Notes under the pieces: model-generated
Database searches by the model: none
What the model was told of the DNA's origin: nothing
The model's input: the letters and a program-made list of their open reading frames with translations, nothing else
Assembly (NCBI GenBank): GCA_905221605.1
Contig: CAJNDS010000418.1
Location: 1 to 64,000 of the forward strand
Direction of reading: 5' to 3'
DNA length: 64,000 nucleotides
Source of the DNA: Symbiodinium natans
Lineage: Eukaryota; Sar; Dinophyceae; Suessiales; Symbiodiniaceae
Made by a program: the position numbers and the translations under genes
Shown: positions 35,682 to 44,272 of the stretch, piece after piece
Position numbering within the stretch: position 1 is the stretch's first letter
Layout: each line of letters starts with the position of its first letter

Positions 35682-36044
35682 ATGGCTGCCCCAGAGAATG
35701 AAGAATACGACCGAGCATATGAATGGTTGGCACCCGAAGTTGGTTCGCTGGCCGTTCTTGCAAAGCAAAGCATGGTGATGAACATTGTCTTCTCAAGAGA
35801 CTTTTTCACCTCACCCAATGACTTGAAGGTCATACTCGTGAAGGGCGTGGAAGAATGGTTCTACAATAACCTTTGCGAGAGCGCCGATGAAGGAAGCACC
35901 ATAGAAGACTATGACATGGAATGGGAAGTTCAAGAATGGGATGCGTGGGCGGATGATCTTGTCAACAGCGAGGACTGCCCAAGAACGGGCACTGATGCAG
36001 AGCAGGAAATGATGTTCTACCATCGTAATCGGTATCATTTCTAA
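35682..36044 (+). CDS. Acidic hypothetical protein of the GC-rich cassette
   Basis: No family recognised. From the ATG at 35682 (AAPENEEYDRAYEWLAPEVG) the frame gives 120 residues; an in-frame ATG at 35625 would add 19 that look less like protein. The product is strongly acidic, with Trp-rich segments (EEWFYNN, MEWEVQEWDAWADD), and ends MMFYHRNRYHF. Codon use is GC-rich and unlike the AT-rich viral core genes, but much like the next two frames, so the three form one cassette. A short upstream frame (35617-35667) overlaps the start region. No viral box or TCTA precedes it. Confidence 0.6.
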   Translation: MAAPENEEYDRAYEWLAPEVGSLAVLAKQSMVMNIVFSRDFFTSPNDLKVILVKGVEEWFYNNLCESADEGSTIEDYDMEWEVQEWDAWADDLVNSEDCPRTGTDAEQEMMFYHRNRYHF

Positions 36045-36202
36045 GCATCGTTCAGCGTTTGAGAAAAGTTGCCTTGAACACTGCTTGAAATGTAAGTTGC
36101 CGAGCGCTTTTGTTGCAGTGCAGAGCATCAAACGTTGAAATGCTACTCCGAAGCATTTTGCCTTCAATTATCCTTGCTCTTCACCTCCTTTTGTGCGTTG
36201 CA

Positions 36203-36799
36203 ATGTCCAAGAAGTCCCCCGAAGAGTTCCTCAACTACGTTGAGGAGGAGACCACCAGCGAGAGCGAGAGCGACCCAGAGATGGATATGCTGACCCAGAT
36301 GTTGGCAACGCAGGACTTCTTCAGCACAGTGGCAGGGAGTTCCACTGACGACTTGAAGACTGTGCTTGGTCAGATTACCCAGAAGTGTGAGTTCTACAAG
36401 GAGAAGATGAAGGTGGTTGATAAGACCATCAAAGAGCGTGCCCTTGCCGATTCCAAGATGCTCACCGCTGAGAGGGCAAAAGCAAAGAAGATGCAGGACA
36501 AGAAGGACAAGAAAGACTTGCGCGAGACCGTTGTGAGTCTCAGAATCACGTACGGTGACCACACCATCAACCTCAGCGTTCCCTTGGGTTACACTGTTGG
36601 GATGCTTCGCGATGCCATCGGTCAGGCGTTCAACTTGACGAAGAAGAAGACCCGAAAGTTGCACTTGCAGTTCGGTGCCACGACTATGAGTACCCGTCCC
36701 CGCAAGACCTTGGCAACCTTTCACATCCACGAGAATGCCAACATCATTGTGAGTGACCCACAGGACAACAACGATGATGATGATGAGGGAGAGCAGTGA
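36203..36799 (+). CDS. Coiled-coil protein with C-terminal ubiquitin-like fold
   Basis: From the ATG at 36203 the product is 198 residues: an acidic N terminus (EEETTSESESDPEMD), a helical Lys/Ala-rich middle (ALADSKMLTAERAKAKK) and, from about residue 108, a beta-grasp pattern: VVSLRITYGDHTINLSVPLG, a helix TVGMLRDAIGQAF, then KLHLQFGAT and an ANIIVSD strand, aligning in order with ubiquitin. It ends in an Asp/Glu tail and has no di-Gly, so it is a domain and not a conjugated modifier. The frame is open upstream to 36110 and would add a hydrophobic leader (LPSIILALHLLLCVA) that could act as a signal peptide, leaving the start undecided. GC-rich codon use as in its neighbours. Function unknown; the fold assignment is inference from pattern. 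Confidence 0.65.
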   Translation: MSKKSPEEFLNYVEEETTSESESDPEMDMLTQMLATQDFFSTVAGSSTDDLKTVLGQITQKCEFYKEKMKVVDKTIKERALADSKMLTAERAKAKKMQDKKDKKDLRETVVSLRITYGDHTINLSVPLGYTVGMLRDAIGQAFNLTKKKTRKLHLQFGATTMSTRPRKTLATFHIHENANIIVSDPQDNNDDDDEGEQ

Positions 36800-37063
36800 A
36801 GACTTCCTTAAATCCTGAGGCGGTCTTGAAACCATCCTGAAAAATCCGTTGTGGATAGGAGTAAGTTTGCGTTGAGACCCGTAGCATTCCTGAACCTTGA
36901 AACTCACCTGCCCGAGTGAAAAAAAGTTTAGCGAGATTGAGGTTCTGTTTCTTGCAATATCCCAAGCATTGAGAGTTACATTGCAGTACCTTTGTTGAGC
37001 AACCTTGTTTATTTCTCAAAGCTTTTTTACAGCATCCTTTGGTAGTGACTTGACCGTGTAGAA

Positions 37064-37668
37064 GTGATGGGGCGACCTCGTGGTGTTCTCAAACATCATC
37101 TCAAAGGTCGTAGTGACCCTTTGACTGCGCTTCTCAACCAATCAATGGTTGCGATGAGGAAGAGGTATCCATCGTTGCCTTCAGAGGTCTTGTCTTGCCC
37201 ACCTCCTTTGACATCAGTGGTTTCCCCAATCAAAGAGAAGATGCAGAAGTTGAACAACGAGATTGCCAACAACCCCCGGTTGATGAACAACATTTATCAA
37301 CCCTTTCAGATTGCCAACTCAGTTCGTTGAAGGAGGCGTTTGACGCTTCAAACAGGCGAGCGACTACCGAGGACAGGATTTACGAGAGTGCCATCATTAT
37401 CATTGAGGAGATTGAGACGTTGTCGTCATGGTCGGACTACTTGGCGAGTCTCAAAGCAGAACTCATCACGACTTGGGCAAAGATATTGATAAAAGAGGTC
37501 AGCATCCAGAACGGGAACAACTACTCCTATGATGTAAGCAAGATGGTTTCTACAATACGAGACATCCAGTGCTACAGGAGAGGCATTAAGAAGGCGACGG
37601 AGCAGAGCACTTCTGAACCTTCTGAGTCCTCTGAGGCATCGCAGGAGAGCGGTTGCTGTATGATGTGA
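37064..37668 (+). CDS. Hypothetical protein split by an apparent frameshift, CaaX-like end
   Basis: Two overlapping frames cover one apparent gene: 37064-37330 (88 codons, starting MMGRPRGVLKHH) and 37195-37668 (the open frame carrying the C-terminal part). The sequence looks protein-like in the first frame to about 37310 and in the second from about 37325, which suggests a one-base indel between. The first part is basic with PPPLTSVVSPIKEKMQKLNN; the second is helical (RIYESAIIIIEEIETLSSW) with a Ser/Glu-rich tail and ends SGCCMM. A terminal C-x-x-M resembles a prenylation box. GC-rich codon use groups it with the two preceding genes. I do not recognise a family; the indel may be an assembly error. 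Confidence 0.5.
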
Positions 37669-37687
37669 TTTTTTGGAGCGACTGAGG

Positions 37688-37860
37688 GTTTCACAATAGA
37701 TTGTGAAACGGGTAGGGGGTTTCACAATAGTTTGTGAAACGGGTAGGGGGTTTCACAATAGTTTGTGAAACGGGTAGGGGGTTTCACAATAGTTTGTGAA
37801 ACGGGTAGGGGGTTTCACAATAGTTTGTGAAATGATTTCACAGTTGTCTGTGAAACTCCT
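37688..37860. repeat. Tandem 31-bp repeats, each containing a palindrome
   Basis: Five units start at 37688, 37719, 37750, 37781 and 37812, exactly 31 bp apart, with a decayed sixth near 37835. Each holds TTTCACAA, spacer TAGT (TAGA in the first), TTGTGAAA, then ACGGGTAGGGGG. The array begins 20 bp after the stop of the split gene. It suits a protein-binding array, an origin-like iteron set or a 3' UTR hairpin series. Confidence 0.85.
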
Positions 37861-38082
37861 CTCTGTGTCAGTTCACAAATGTACAGACCGTGGCAGTACA
37901 GTGCTACACACACTGGGGTTCGCTGTTATATACAGCATTGGGGTCAATGGCGGTGCCATGTGAGTTTTTTTGAACTCCTGAGGGTTCTCAGTGAAACTCT
38001 CTGTGTCAGTTCGTCAATGTACAGTCCGTGGCAGTACAGTGCTACAGACACTGGGGTTTGCTGTTATATACAGCATCGGGGT
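37861..38082. repeat. Direct repeat pair of about 84 bp
   Basis: Copies at 37861-37944 and 37999-38082 share 'ccgtggcagtacagtgctac', 'cactggggtt' and 'gctgttatatacagcat' with a few substitutions. Each also contains the small palindrome GCTGTTATATACAGC. Confidence 0.8.
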
Positions 38083-38748
38083 TTCTTCTGCGCCTTAGGC
38101 GCTGACACACTCAGTTCAAGGATGAGCAAGAAAAAAATGCAAAGCACCGAGCAGTTCTAAATACTAAAACTTAAACCCTTTCAAGACCTCACTTCCTTCA
38201 CGCCAGGTGCTCACGACCGAGAACGAGTCCGACATCAACAACTTCAGGAAGGTTCGCCCCTTTTAGGGTTTTACTCTTAGGGTTTAGTTTGAGGGTTTAG
38301 GGTTTTACTCTTAGGGTTTAGTGGTTTAGACCTATAAAAACCCTATACAAATAAACCCTAAACCTTAAACCCTACATCCTAAACCCTAGAACCCATAAGT
38401 AAAAAATCATCACAAAAAATATGAATAAAAATCATCCCAAAATAACTATACCCAAAAAATCCCCAAAAAAAACTATACAAAAACCCTAAAACCTTCGGAT
38501 GTCGGCACTTCCTATCAGGGCAGGTGCAGAAGTTCCAAAGCGCTGGATTGCTCACCCTAAACCCTAAACCCTAAACCCTAAACCTTAAAACCCTAACGAT
38601 GTCGGCACTTCCTATCAGGGCAGGTGCAGAAGTTCCAAAGCGCTGGATTGCTCACCCTAAACCCCTAAACCCTAATCACCTCTAAACCTTAAAGTCAGAT
38701 GAGAGGAGAGAAGAAAGACATTTTGGCTCAAAACACCTTTAACGATAC
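38083..38748. repeat. Telomere-like heptamers and a 100-bp spaced direct repeat inside the provirus
   Basis: No gene is recognised. TTTAGGG/CCCTAAA words occur in both orientations between 38263 and 38690, including four perfect CCCTAAA units near 38555-38583. A 64-bp phrase starting GATGTCGGCACTTCC occurs at 38498 and again exactly 100 bp later at 38598, each followed by CCCTAAA repeats. This marks the right part of the GC-richer block. Confidence 0.75.
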
Positions 38749-38832
38749 ATTAAATGCCAACGCAGTGCCCGAGTCCCCCGACGCGAAACCCTGCCCCAAA
38801 AAATCACTTAAAGACAAAACGCCTTATATATT
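38749..38832 (+). promoter_or_regulatory. Duplicated upstream region with GC box and early promoter box, copy 1
   Basis: CATTAAATGCCAACGCAG, then TGCCCGAGTCCCCCGACGCG, followed at 38805-38830 by CACTTAAAGACAAAACG and CCTTATATA; the ATG at 38841 is 10 nt further on. Almost identical to 39260-39341. Confidence 0.75.
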
Positions 38833-38840
38833 AAGAGATT

Positions 38841-39197
38841 ATGGGGTCAGAGGTTGAGAGGTCAGAATATGAATTACCAGAAGAGGTTGAAAACTGCTAT
38901 ATATGTAGGTTTAATGCTAAAACCTTGGAGGATACAATCAAAATGTTTCCCGACTATATTTGTTTAAACATTGCTAAGTTTGCTGGTTGTAAAAAATGTG
39001 CTTTATTTTTGGAAGGAGATAAAATAGCAGATGAAATAGAAACATTAAAAAATGACAGGCGCAAAGCAAAAGGAACAAACAAATTTAGAATTAGAGAACA
39101 CATATTTGAATTAGAAAAAGAAATGGATAAACTACATAAACAGATTGAAGAAATAATGGATGAAACATCAGACATTTATAATATGTATCCTCATTAA
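38841..39197 (+). CDS. Small zinc-binding coiled-coil protein, 118 aa
   Basis: No family recognised. Cys19-x2-Cys22 and Cys50-x2-Cys53 form a likely four-Cys zinc site in the N-terminal half, and residues 60-110 are a charged coiled coil (EKEMDKLHKQIEEIMDE). It is preceded by the early-type box and the GC box shared with the polymerase gene, and followed at 39201-39232 by a perfect AT-rich hairpin. Position and signals suggest an early regulatory or replication accessory protein; that is inference. Confidence 0.75.
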   Translation: MGSEVERSEYELPEEVENCYICRFNAKTLEDTIKMFPDYICLNIAKFAGCKKCALFLEGDKIADEIETLKNDRRKAKGTNKFRIREHIFELEKEMDKLHKQIEEIMDETSDIYNMYPH

Positions 39198-39200
39198 AAG

Positions 39201-39232
39201 TTCATTTTAATATTAATAAATATTAAAATGAA
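39201..39232. terminator. 3' hairpin after the 118-aa gene
   Basis: TTCATTTTAATATT pairs perfectly with AATATTAAAATGAA around AATA, three bases after the stop codon. Confidence 0.75.
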
Positions 39233-39259
39233 TATCTGTTTTTAACAAAGACTTTTGAA

Positions 39260-39341
39260 CATTAAATACCAACGCAGTGCCCGAGTCCCCCGACGCGAAA
39301 CCCGCAGGCAAAATCACTTAAAGAAAAAACACCTTATATAG
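39260..39341 (+). promoter_or_regulatory. Duplicated upstream region with GC box and early promoter box, copy 2
   Basis: CATTAAATACCAACGCAG, the same GC box, then CACTTAAAGAAAAAACA and CCTTATATA (39315-39340). The polymerase ATG follows at 39344, leaving an extremely short leader. Confidence 0.75.
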
Positions 39342-39343
39342 TA

Positions 39344-42300
39344 ATGGAGTCTGGGGAGTATGATAAAGTTTTAGGATATCTGTTTTCAGGTGGAGATGCA
39401 AAGCATAAACGTGTGGGAAACCGCTCCTACAAAAAGATTATCATAGATGGAGTAGAATATGGATATAACAGCGAAAAACCACTTCGCACAAAACTCAAAA
39501 CAAAACTCAATCAAGTAGCAAAAACGCCCGAGTATAAAAGGTTTAAGGTTCTTCACAATGCCTCCAAGGGTGTATTAGTGAGGAAAGCCTTAAAGAAATA
39601 TGCTATTAAACAAAAGGCAAACATAACCGATGAAGTATCAGCATTAAAAAGTTATGCCAACAGTTATAGCATCACAAACATTAACCTACAAGGATACAGG
39701 GGTTTATCGTATCTTAAATACCAAGAGACCAAGTTAAAAGAAAACCTTAACCGCTTGAAGTCAATGAAGATACTGATTGATGCAGATGTTGATTTTGAGC
39801 ACGTTGAGAGCGGAGATGAAACAACCCATACAATCAGGAGCAGACGCTACAATATCTTTAACGAAGAAGACCTCAAAAAGGCAATAGATAATATGGCATC
39901 GGACATAGAACTTATAATTGAAAACAAACAGTTTGATAAATCGGGATATAAGATAAAGAAGATACGAAAAATAATAATCCACTTTGACAAGTATGACCCT
40001 ACAAGAGCAGGTCATTACTTAGAACTACCAAAGGTCATAGCAAGCAAAAAAGCGTGCATAAATATTAAAAATGACGACGATTATTGTTTTAAGTATTGTG
40101 TTTACTGTCGTTTCCACGAGATATATAAGAAAGACCACCCGCAACGAATGTATCACTACACTAAATCAGCAAATAACGATACATTCATCAAATGGGACGG
40201 TGTCGGATTTCCAGCGTCAAACGATGACATAGACACCTTTGAAAGGATTAATGAAAACACCATTTCGGTAAATGTTTATGTCCTTGATAACAATGATAAA
40301 ATAAGACCCGATAGGATTACAAAGATTGCTAAACCCTTCTGTCACGTAAATCTTTTAAGGTTAGAACAGAACAATAAAAGTCATTATGTATTAATAAAAG
40401 AATATTCACGATTAATGGGCAGTCAAACCAACAAGCACTGTAATAAACTCTTTCATTGCATTCACTGCCAAAAAGGGTTTCAACAAGAAAAATTGCTGAA
40501 TGCTCACGTCTTGAAAGGATGTATGGCAAACGAGGTTCAAGCAATCGAAATGCCAAAAGAAGAAGAAAAAATGTATTTCAAGAACCACTACAAGAAATTA
40601 AGGTGTCCTTATGTCATTTATGGTGATTTTGAGTGTTTAACTACCAAAACGGATGAGGGAATAAAAGGGACTTATCAAGAGCATAAACCATCGGGGTATA
40701 TGCTAAATGTCGTGAATAGCATAACCAACGAAAGCAAACAATACTTAAATAGAGGACAGGATTGTATGGATAGATTTTGTGATGATATGAACAGCATAAG
40801 GGCAGAAATATTTGAGAAAATGAACTCGCCAAAACCGATGATAATTACAAAAGAACAGGAAGAGGAGTTCCAAAAATGTAAAAAATGTTTTATATGCGGT
40901 GGCAGTTTTAACAAGACTAAACATAAAAAGAAGGTTCGCGACCATTGCCACTTTACAGGATTATACAGAGGATGCGCGCACAACAAGTGCAATTTAGACT
41001 ACTGCTTCAAGCACTTTAAAATACCCATCTTCTTCCACAACCTTAAAAACTACGACGCTCACCTAAAAGTGTCTCACTTTGACAAGTTAAACACCGAAAA
41101 GGATGAGGTGAATGTCATAGCACAGAACAGCGAGAAGTTCATATCCTTTGAACTGAAACAGATGGTTTTTAAGGACAGTTTTAGTTTTTCATCTTCTTCA
41201 TTAGACAAACTCGTTAAATTAACCAAGCAGGAAGGGGACAATAAAAGAGAAAACTGGCACGAACACTTCGCAAACAGCAAGTTAAATAATTATGTGAAAG
41301 ATGAATATGACTTAGACCTACTGACAGACAAAGGCATATATCCCTATGATTATATGGATGACTTCCAGCATTTTAACGAAACCGAACTGCCGAGTAAAGA
41401 ACATTTTTATAGCAACCTATCGGAACAGGACATTACCGACGAAGACTACGAAAGGGCACGACACATATGGAAACACTTTAACATAAAGAACCTCGGTGAG
41501 TATCACGACCTTTATTTAAAAACTGATGTTTTATTACTAACGGATGTCTTTGAAAATTTCAGAACACAGTGCCTTAAAGACTATGAGTTAGACCCTGCCC
41601 ACTACTACACACTACCTAATTTTAGTTGGGACGCTATGCTTTTAAAAACCGGCATCTCATTAGATTTGATATATGACGAAGAGGTGTATAAAATGGTTGA
41701 GAGGGGATTGCGCGGTGGAATGTGCCAAGTGTCACATAGAAAGGCAGAGGCAAACAACAAATATATGGAGGGACTATATAATGAAAATCAACCGAGTTCA
41801 TATATAAACTATTTAGATGCTAATAACCTGTATGGACTGGCGATGTGTCAGAAATTACCTTATAAAGACGTCCGATTTTATCCTAACCAACTAACCGAGA
41901 ATGACATCAAAGAGTGGGCAGATACATCAATTGGTTATATATTAGATGTGGATTTAGAGTATCCGAAAGAACTACACGATTATCATAAGGACTACCCGTT
42001 AGCACCAGAGATTATGAATGTAACGGCAGATATGTTAAGTGAAACACAGCAGCATATATACAAGACCTATCACTACAATAGACCCCCGAAGGATGAGAAA
42101 ACCAAAAAGTTAATATTAAATGTAATGGACAAGCAGAACTATGTCGTGCATATTAAGATGCTACAATATTATTTGAAGAAGGGCATGAAACTCAAAAGTA
42201 TTAACAGGGTAGTATCCTTTAAGCAAAAGGCATGGTTAAAACCGTGGATAGACTACAACACCGAGAAGAGAAAGAATGCCACCAGCGACTTTGAGAAGGA

Positions 42301-43083
42301 TATGTATAAATTAATGAACAACGCTGTCTATGGCAAAACGATGGAGAACGTAAGAGACCACATAGACTTTGAATTAGTAGATACACCCGAACGCTTCCAA
42401 AAGTGCGTGAATAATCCCACTTTCAAATACAGGCACATTATAAATGAAAACCTCGTAGGGGTAGAGAAGTTAAAGCACACAGTTAAATTAAACAAACCCA
42501 TTTATGTAGGTGTCAGCATCTTAGACCTATCTAAGATGCATATGTATTCGTTTTACTATGATGTCTTAAAACAGAAGTATAAGGACAAAGTCAGGTTAAT
42601 ATACACTGACACCGACAGTTTCGTTATACATACACACACCGAGGACATATATGATGACTTCAAAGAGATAAGGCAACACATGGATTTTAGCAATTATGAT
42701 AAAGACCATAAATGTTACGATGTTACAAATAAGAAAGTATTAGGTAGATTTAAAGACGAAGTGGATGGAAAAATAATCACAAACTTCATAGGGTTAAAAC
42801 CTAAATGTATGCCTTTAAGGTATATAACGAGATGAAGGAGGAAAAGAAATCAAAAGGCATAGTAAAGCATAAAGTTAAGAGAGAACTGTCATATCAAAAG
42901 TATTTAGAGACGCTGACACACAATAACTGTGACACGGTCTCTTTCAACAGCATCAGAAGCAAGAACCACCAAATATACTCAATAAATCAAGTTAAACAAG
43001 CACTGAGCAGTTATGATAATAAAAGATACTTCTTAGACAGCATCAACAGTTTGCCTTATGGGTTTTATTCATTAAAGGTTTAA
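39344..43083 (+). CDS. polB: Protein-primed family B DNA polymerase (frameshifted near the end)
   Basis: Replicates the viral genome from its termini using a protein primer, by family knowledge. Main frame 39344-42835 has 1163 residues: a long N-terminal region with ACINIKN, a C2H2-type finger (HCIHCQKGF..H..C) near 370-393, exonuclease motif I YGDFEC (426-431), an endonuclease-VII-like Cys/His insert CFICGG..RDHCHFTG..CAHNKCN (515-550), exonuclease II HNLKNYDAH, palm motif A YLDANNLYG (from 823), motif B MNNAVYGKTMEN (about 990-1002) and motif C YTDTDSF (1087-1093). The conserved C-terminal block (IRSKNHQIYSINQVK, SSYDNKRY) lies in the next frame, 42805-43083. The shift falls near 42807 at AAATG, as if one A of a run were missing. 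An assembly error, a damaged gene or ribosomal frameshifting are all possible. An early box precedes the gene and a hairpin follows it. Confidence 0.95.
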
Positions 43084-43111
43084 AATAAAAAATAAACATA
43101 TTTATTTTAAA
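43079..43111. terminator. 3' hairpin after the polymerase gene
   Basis: TTTAAAATAAA pairs with TTTATTTTAAA; the stem includes the stop codon of the second polymerase frame. Confidence 0.7.
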
Positions 43112-43146
43112 TCTTTATTCATTCATATCGGCATCCGACATTCATT

Positions 43147-43413
43147 TCATTCATATCGGTCGCCTATCTTTTTAATACCATAATATTCCAAAGTGGTTTG
43201 CTTAGGGTATAATATCTCATTGTTATTCAGTTTATTTAAATATGTTCCTTTCCTGTTGTCATACGAAGCATTTTTATCAATAGGTGTCCTTACACTTGGT
43301 TTTTGTCTTTCTTCAATTACCTTTAACCTTTCATCAATGGTATTCAACCTTTCCAAGATTTTTTGCAACTTTGATGGTTTATGTTCCTCTTCAAAATCAA
43401 CTTCCTGTATCAT
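43147..43413 (-). CDS. Coiled-coil hypothetical protein, 88 aa
   Basis: Family not recognised. Residues 10-45 are a strong coiled coil (LQKILERLNTIDERLKVIEE); the C-terminal half has LYPKQTTLEYYGIKKIGDRYE, a short globular-looking tail. It converges with the polymerase gene. Neither the early box nor TCTA is visible at the expected distance upstream; an AT-rich hairpin (43459-43486) lies 46 nt away. Confidence 0.65.
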   Translation of the reverse strand: MIQEVDFEEEHKPSKLQKILERLNTIDERLKVIEERQKPSVRTPIDKNASYDNRKGTYLNKLNNNEILYPKQTTLEYYGIKKIGDRYE

Positions 43414-43458
43414 ATACCTTAAAATAGGAAATTTTATATTAAAATTTTTATAATAAAA

Positions 43459-43486
43459 TTTTTCATAATAAAATTATTATGAAAAA
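43459..43486. terminator. AT-rich hairpin upstream of the 88-aa gene
   Basis: TTTTTCATAATAA pairs with TTATTATGAAAAA. The gene it would serve is unclear. Confidence 0.5.
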
Positions 43487-43574
43487 CTTTCAAACTAATT
43501 AGCGACACTATCTTATGTAGTATCAATTATGTGAACATACCAAGATACTTTCCCCTTTCTCTTGCTCGCTCACG

Positions 43575-43706
43575 ATGTTTTGGGACACTGATTTTTTCGG
43601 AGCAATGGGCACAATCGGGATGTTTCTTCCTGTTTCATTCAATGTCTGGGACTACTATACACTGTCAATATATATTAGAAAAATATTTTTAGATATTAAT
43701 CCATAA
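43575..43706 (+). CDS. Possible 43-aa membrane protein
   Basis: ATG at 43575, TAA at 43704-43706. The product has a hydrophobic stretch (FFGAMGTIGMFLPVSF) and a Tyr-rich tail. It fills an otherwise empty 280-bp gap and overlaps the end of the opposite gene by 11 bp. Small membrane proteins are common in this virus type, but there is no homology or promoter evidence. Confidence 0.3.
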   Translation: MFWDTDFFGAMGTIGMFLPVSFNVWDYYTLSIYIRKIFLDINP

Positions 43707-44079
43707 TATTCAAATTATTATGTTTTAATTGTTCAACATCTTTATCAATTCTTTCTACATCTGTCTCTAATTTAAATATCCTTTCTTGGTTTTCTTCGGG
43801 TGTAGGTTTCCGACCTATTCCAAAACCTGTGTCGCAAATTTCAACACTACCTAACTGATTGTCTTGTTTAAACACGTCATTACCGTCAGGTGTTGCTCCG
43901 CGCCCATTTCCAATTCTCCACGAAGTCCTATCTTCTACTTGATTAACGACAACGTTACCGTCTTTATCAGTCGTTGTTTTAGTTTCTTTATGAAACACTT
44001 TTTTACCACACCTGCAAAAATTGCAATTAACACTTCCTTTTTCAATGTTAATATTTCCTTTGTCCTCTTTATTGCTCAT
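43696..44079 (-). CDS. Hypothetical Cys-containing protein, 127 aa
   Basis: Family not recognised. The N-terminal part has NCNFCRCGKKVFH, a possible metal site, followed by polar beta-like sequence (TTTDKDGNVVVNQVEDRT) and a C-terminal coiled coil (RIFKLETDVERIDKDVEQL). TCTA lies 10 nt before the ATG on its strand (44090-44093), placing it in the probable late class. It follows a 49-codon frame by 5 nt. Confidence 0.65.
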   Translation of the reverse strand: MSNKEDKGNINIEKGSVNCNFCRCGKKVFHKETKTTTDKDGNVVVNQVEDRTSWRIGNGRGATPDGNDVFKQDNQLGSVEICDTGFGIGRKPTPEENQERIFKLETDVERIDKDVEQLKHNNLNIMD

Positions 44080-44084
44080 TCACA

Positions 44085-44234
44085 TTACTTAGATTTTAAT
44101 TTTAAACATAATATTATTGATTTTAGCAACTCTAATGTATTATGGCAACGCCTGCGGTATTTAGGCACTGTTATTATTTCTTCTATCTTTTCTATCTCAT
44201 CTATAACCTCTAAATAGTCATTATAACCTTTCAT
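44085..44234 (-). CDS. Possible 49-aa basic protein
   Basis: ATG at 44234 and TAA at 44085, starting MKGYNDYLEVIDEIEKIEEI, then VPKYRRRCHNTLELLKS. Its start is 38 bp from the divergent ATPase gene and its stop is 5 bp before the 127-aa gene. Amphipathic-helix pattern and tight packing support it; nothing else does. Confidence 0.4.
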   Translation of the reverse strand: MKGYNDYLEVIDEIEKIEEIITVPKYRRRCHNTLELLKSIILCLKLKSK

Positions 44235-44255
44235 ATATTATTAATTATAAATTAT

Positions 44256-44259
44256 TCTA
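44256..44259 (+). promoter_or_regulatory. TCTA late-type motif, packaging ATPase
   Basis: TCTA in an AT-rich setting, 13 nt before the ATG at 44273. Confidence 0.55.
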
Positions 44260-44272
44260 TGTATTAATAATA

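Noticed and set aside
36164-36907. 247-codon minus-strand frame opposite the ubiquitin-like gene
   Set aside because: Shadow of the plus-strand gene; the plus frame shows ordered domain features and consistent codon use.
37688-37860. CRISPR-like array
   Set aside because: The units are contiguous 31-bp copies with constant spacer sequence, in a eukaryotic/viral context and without cas genes.
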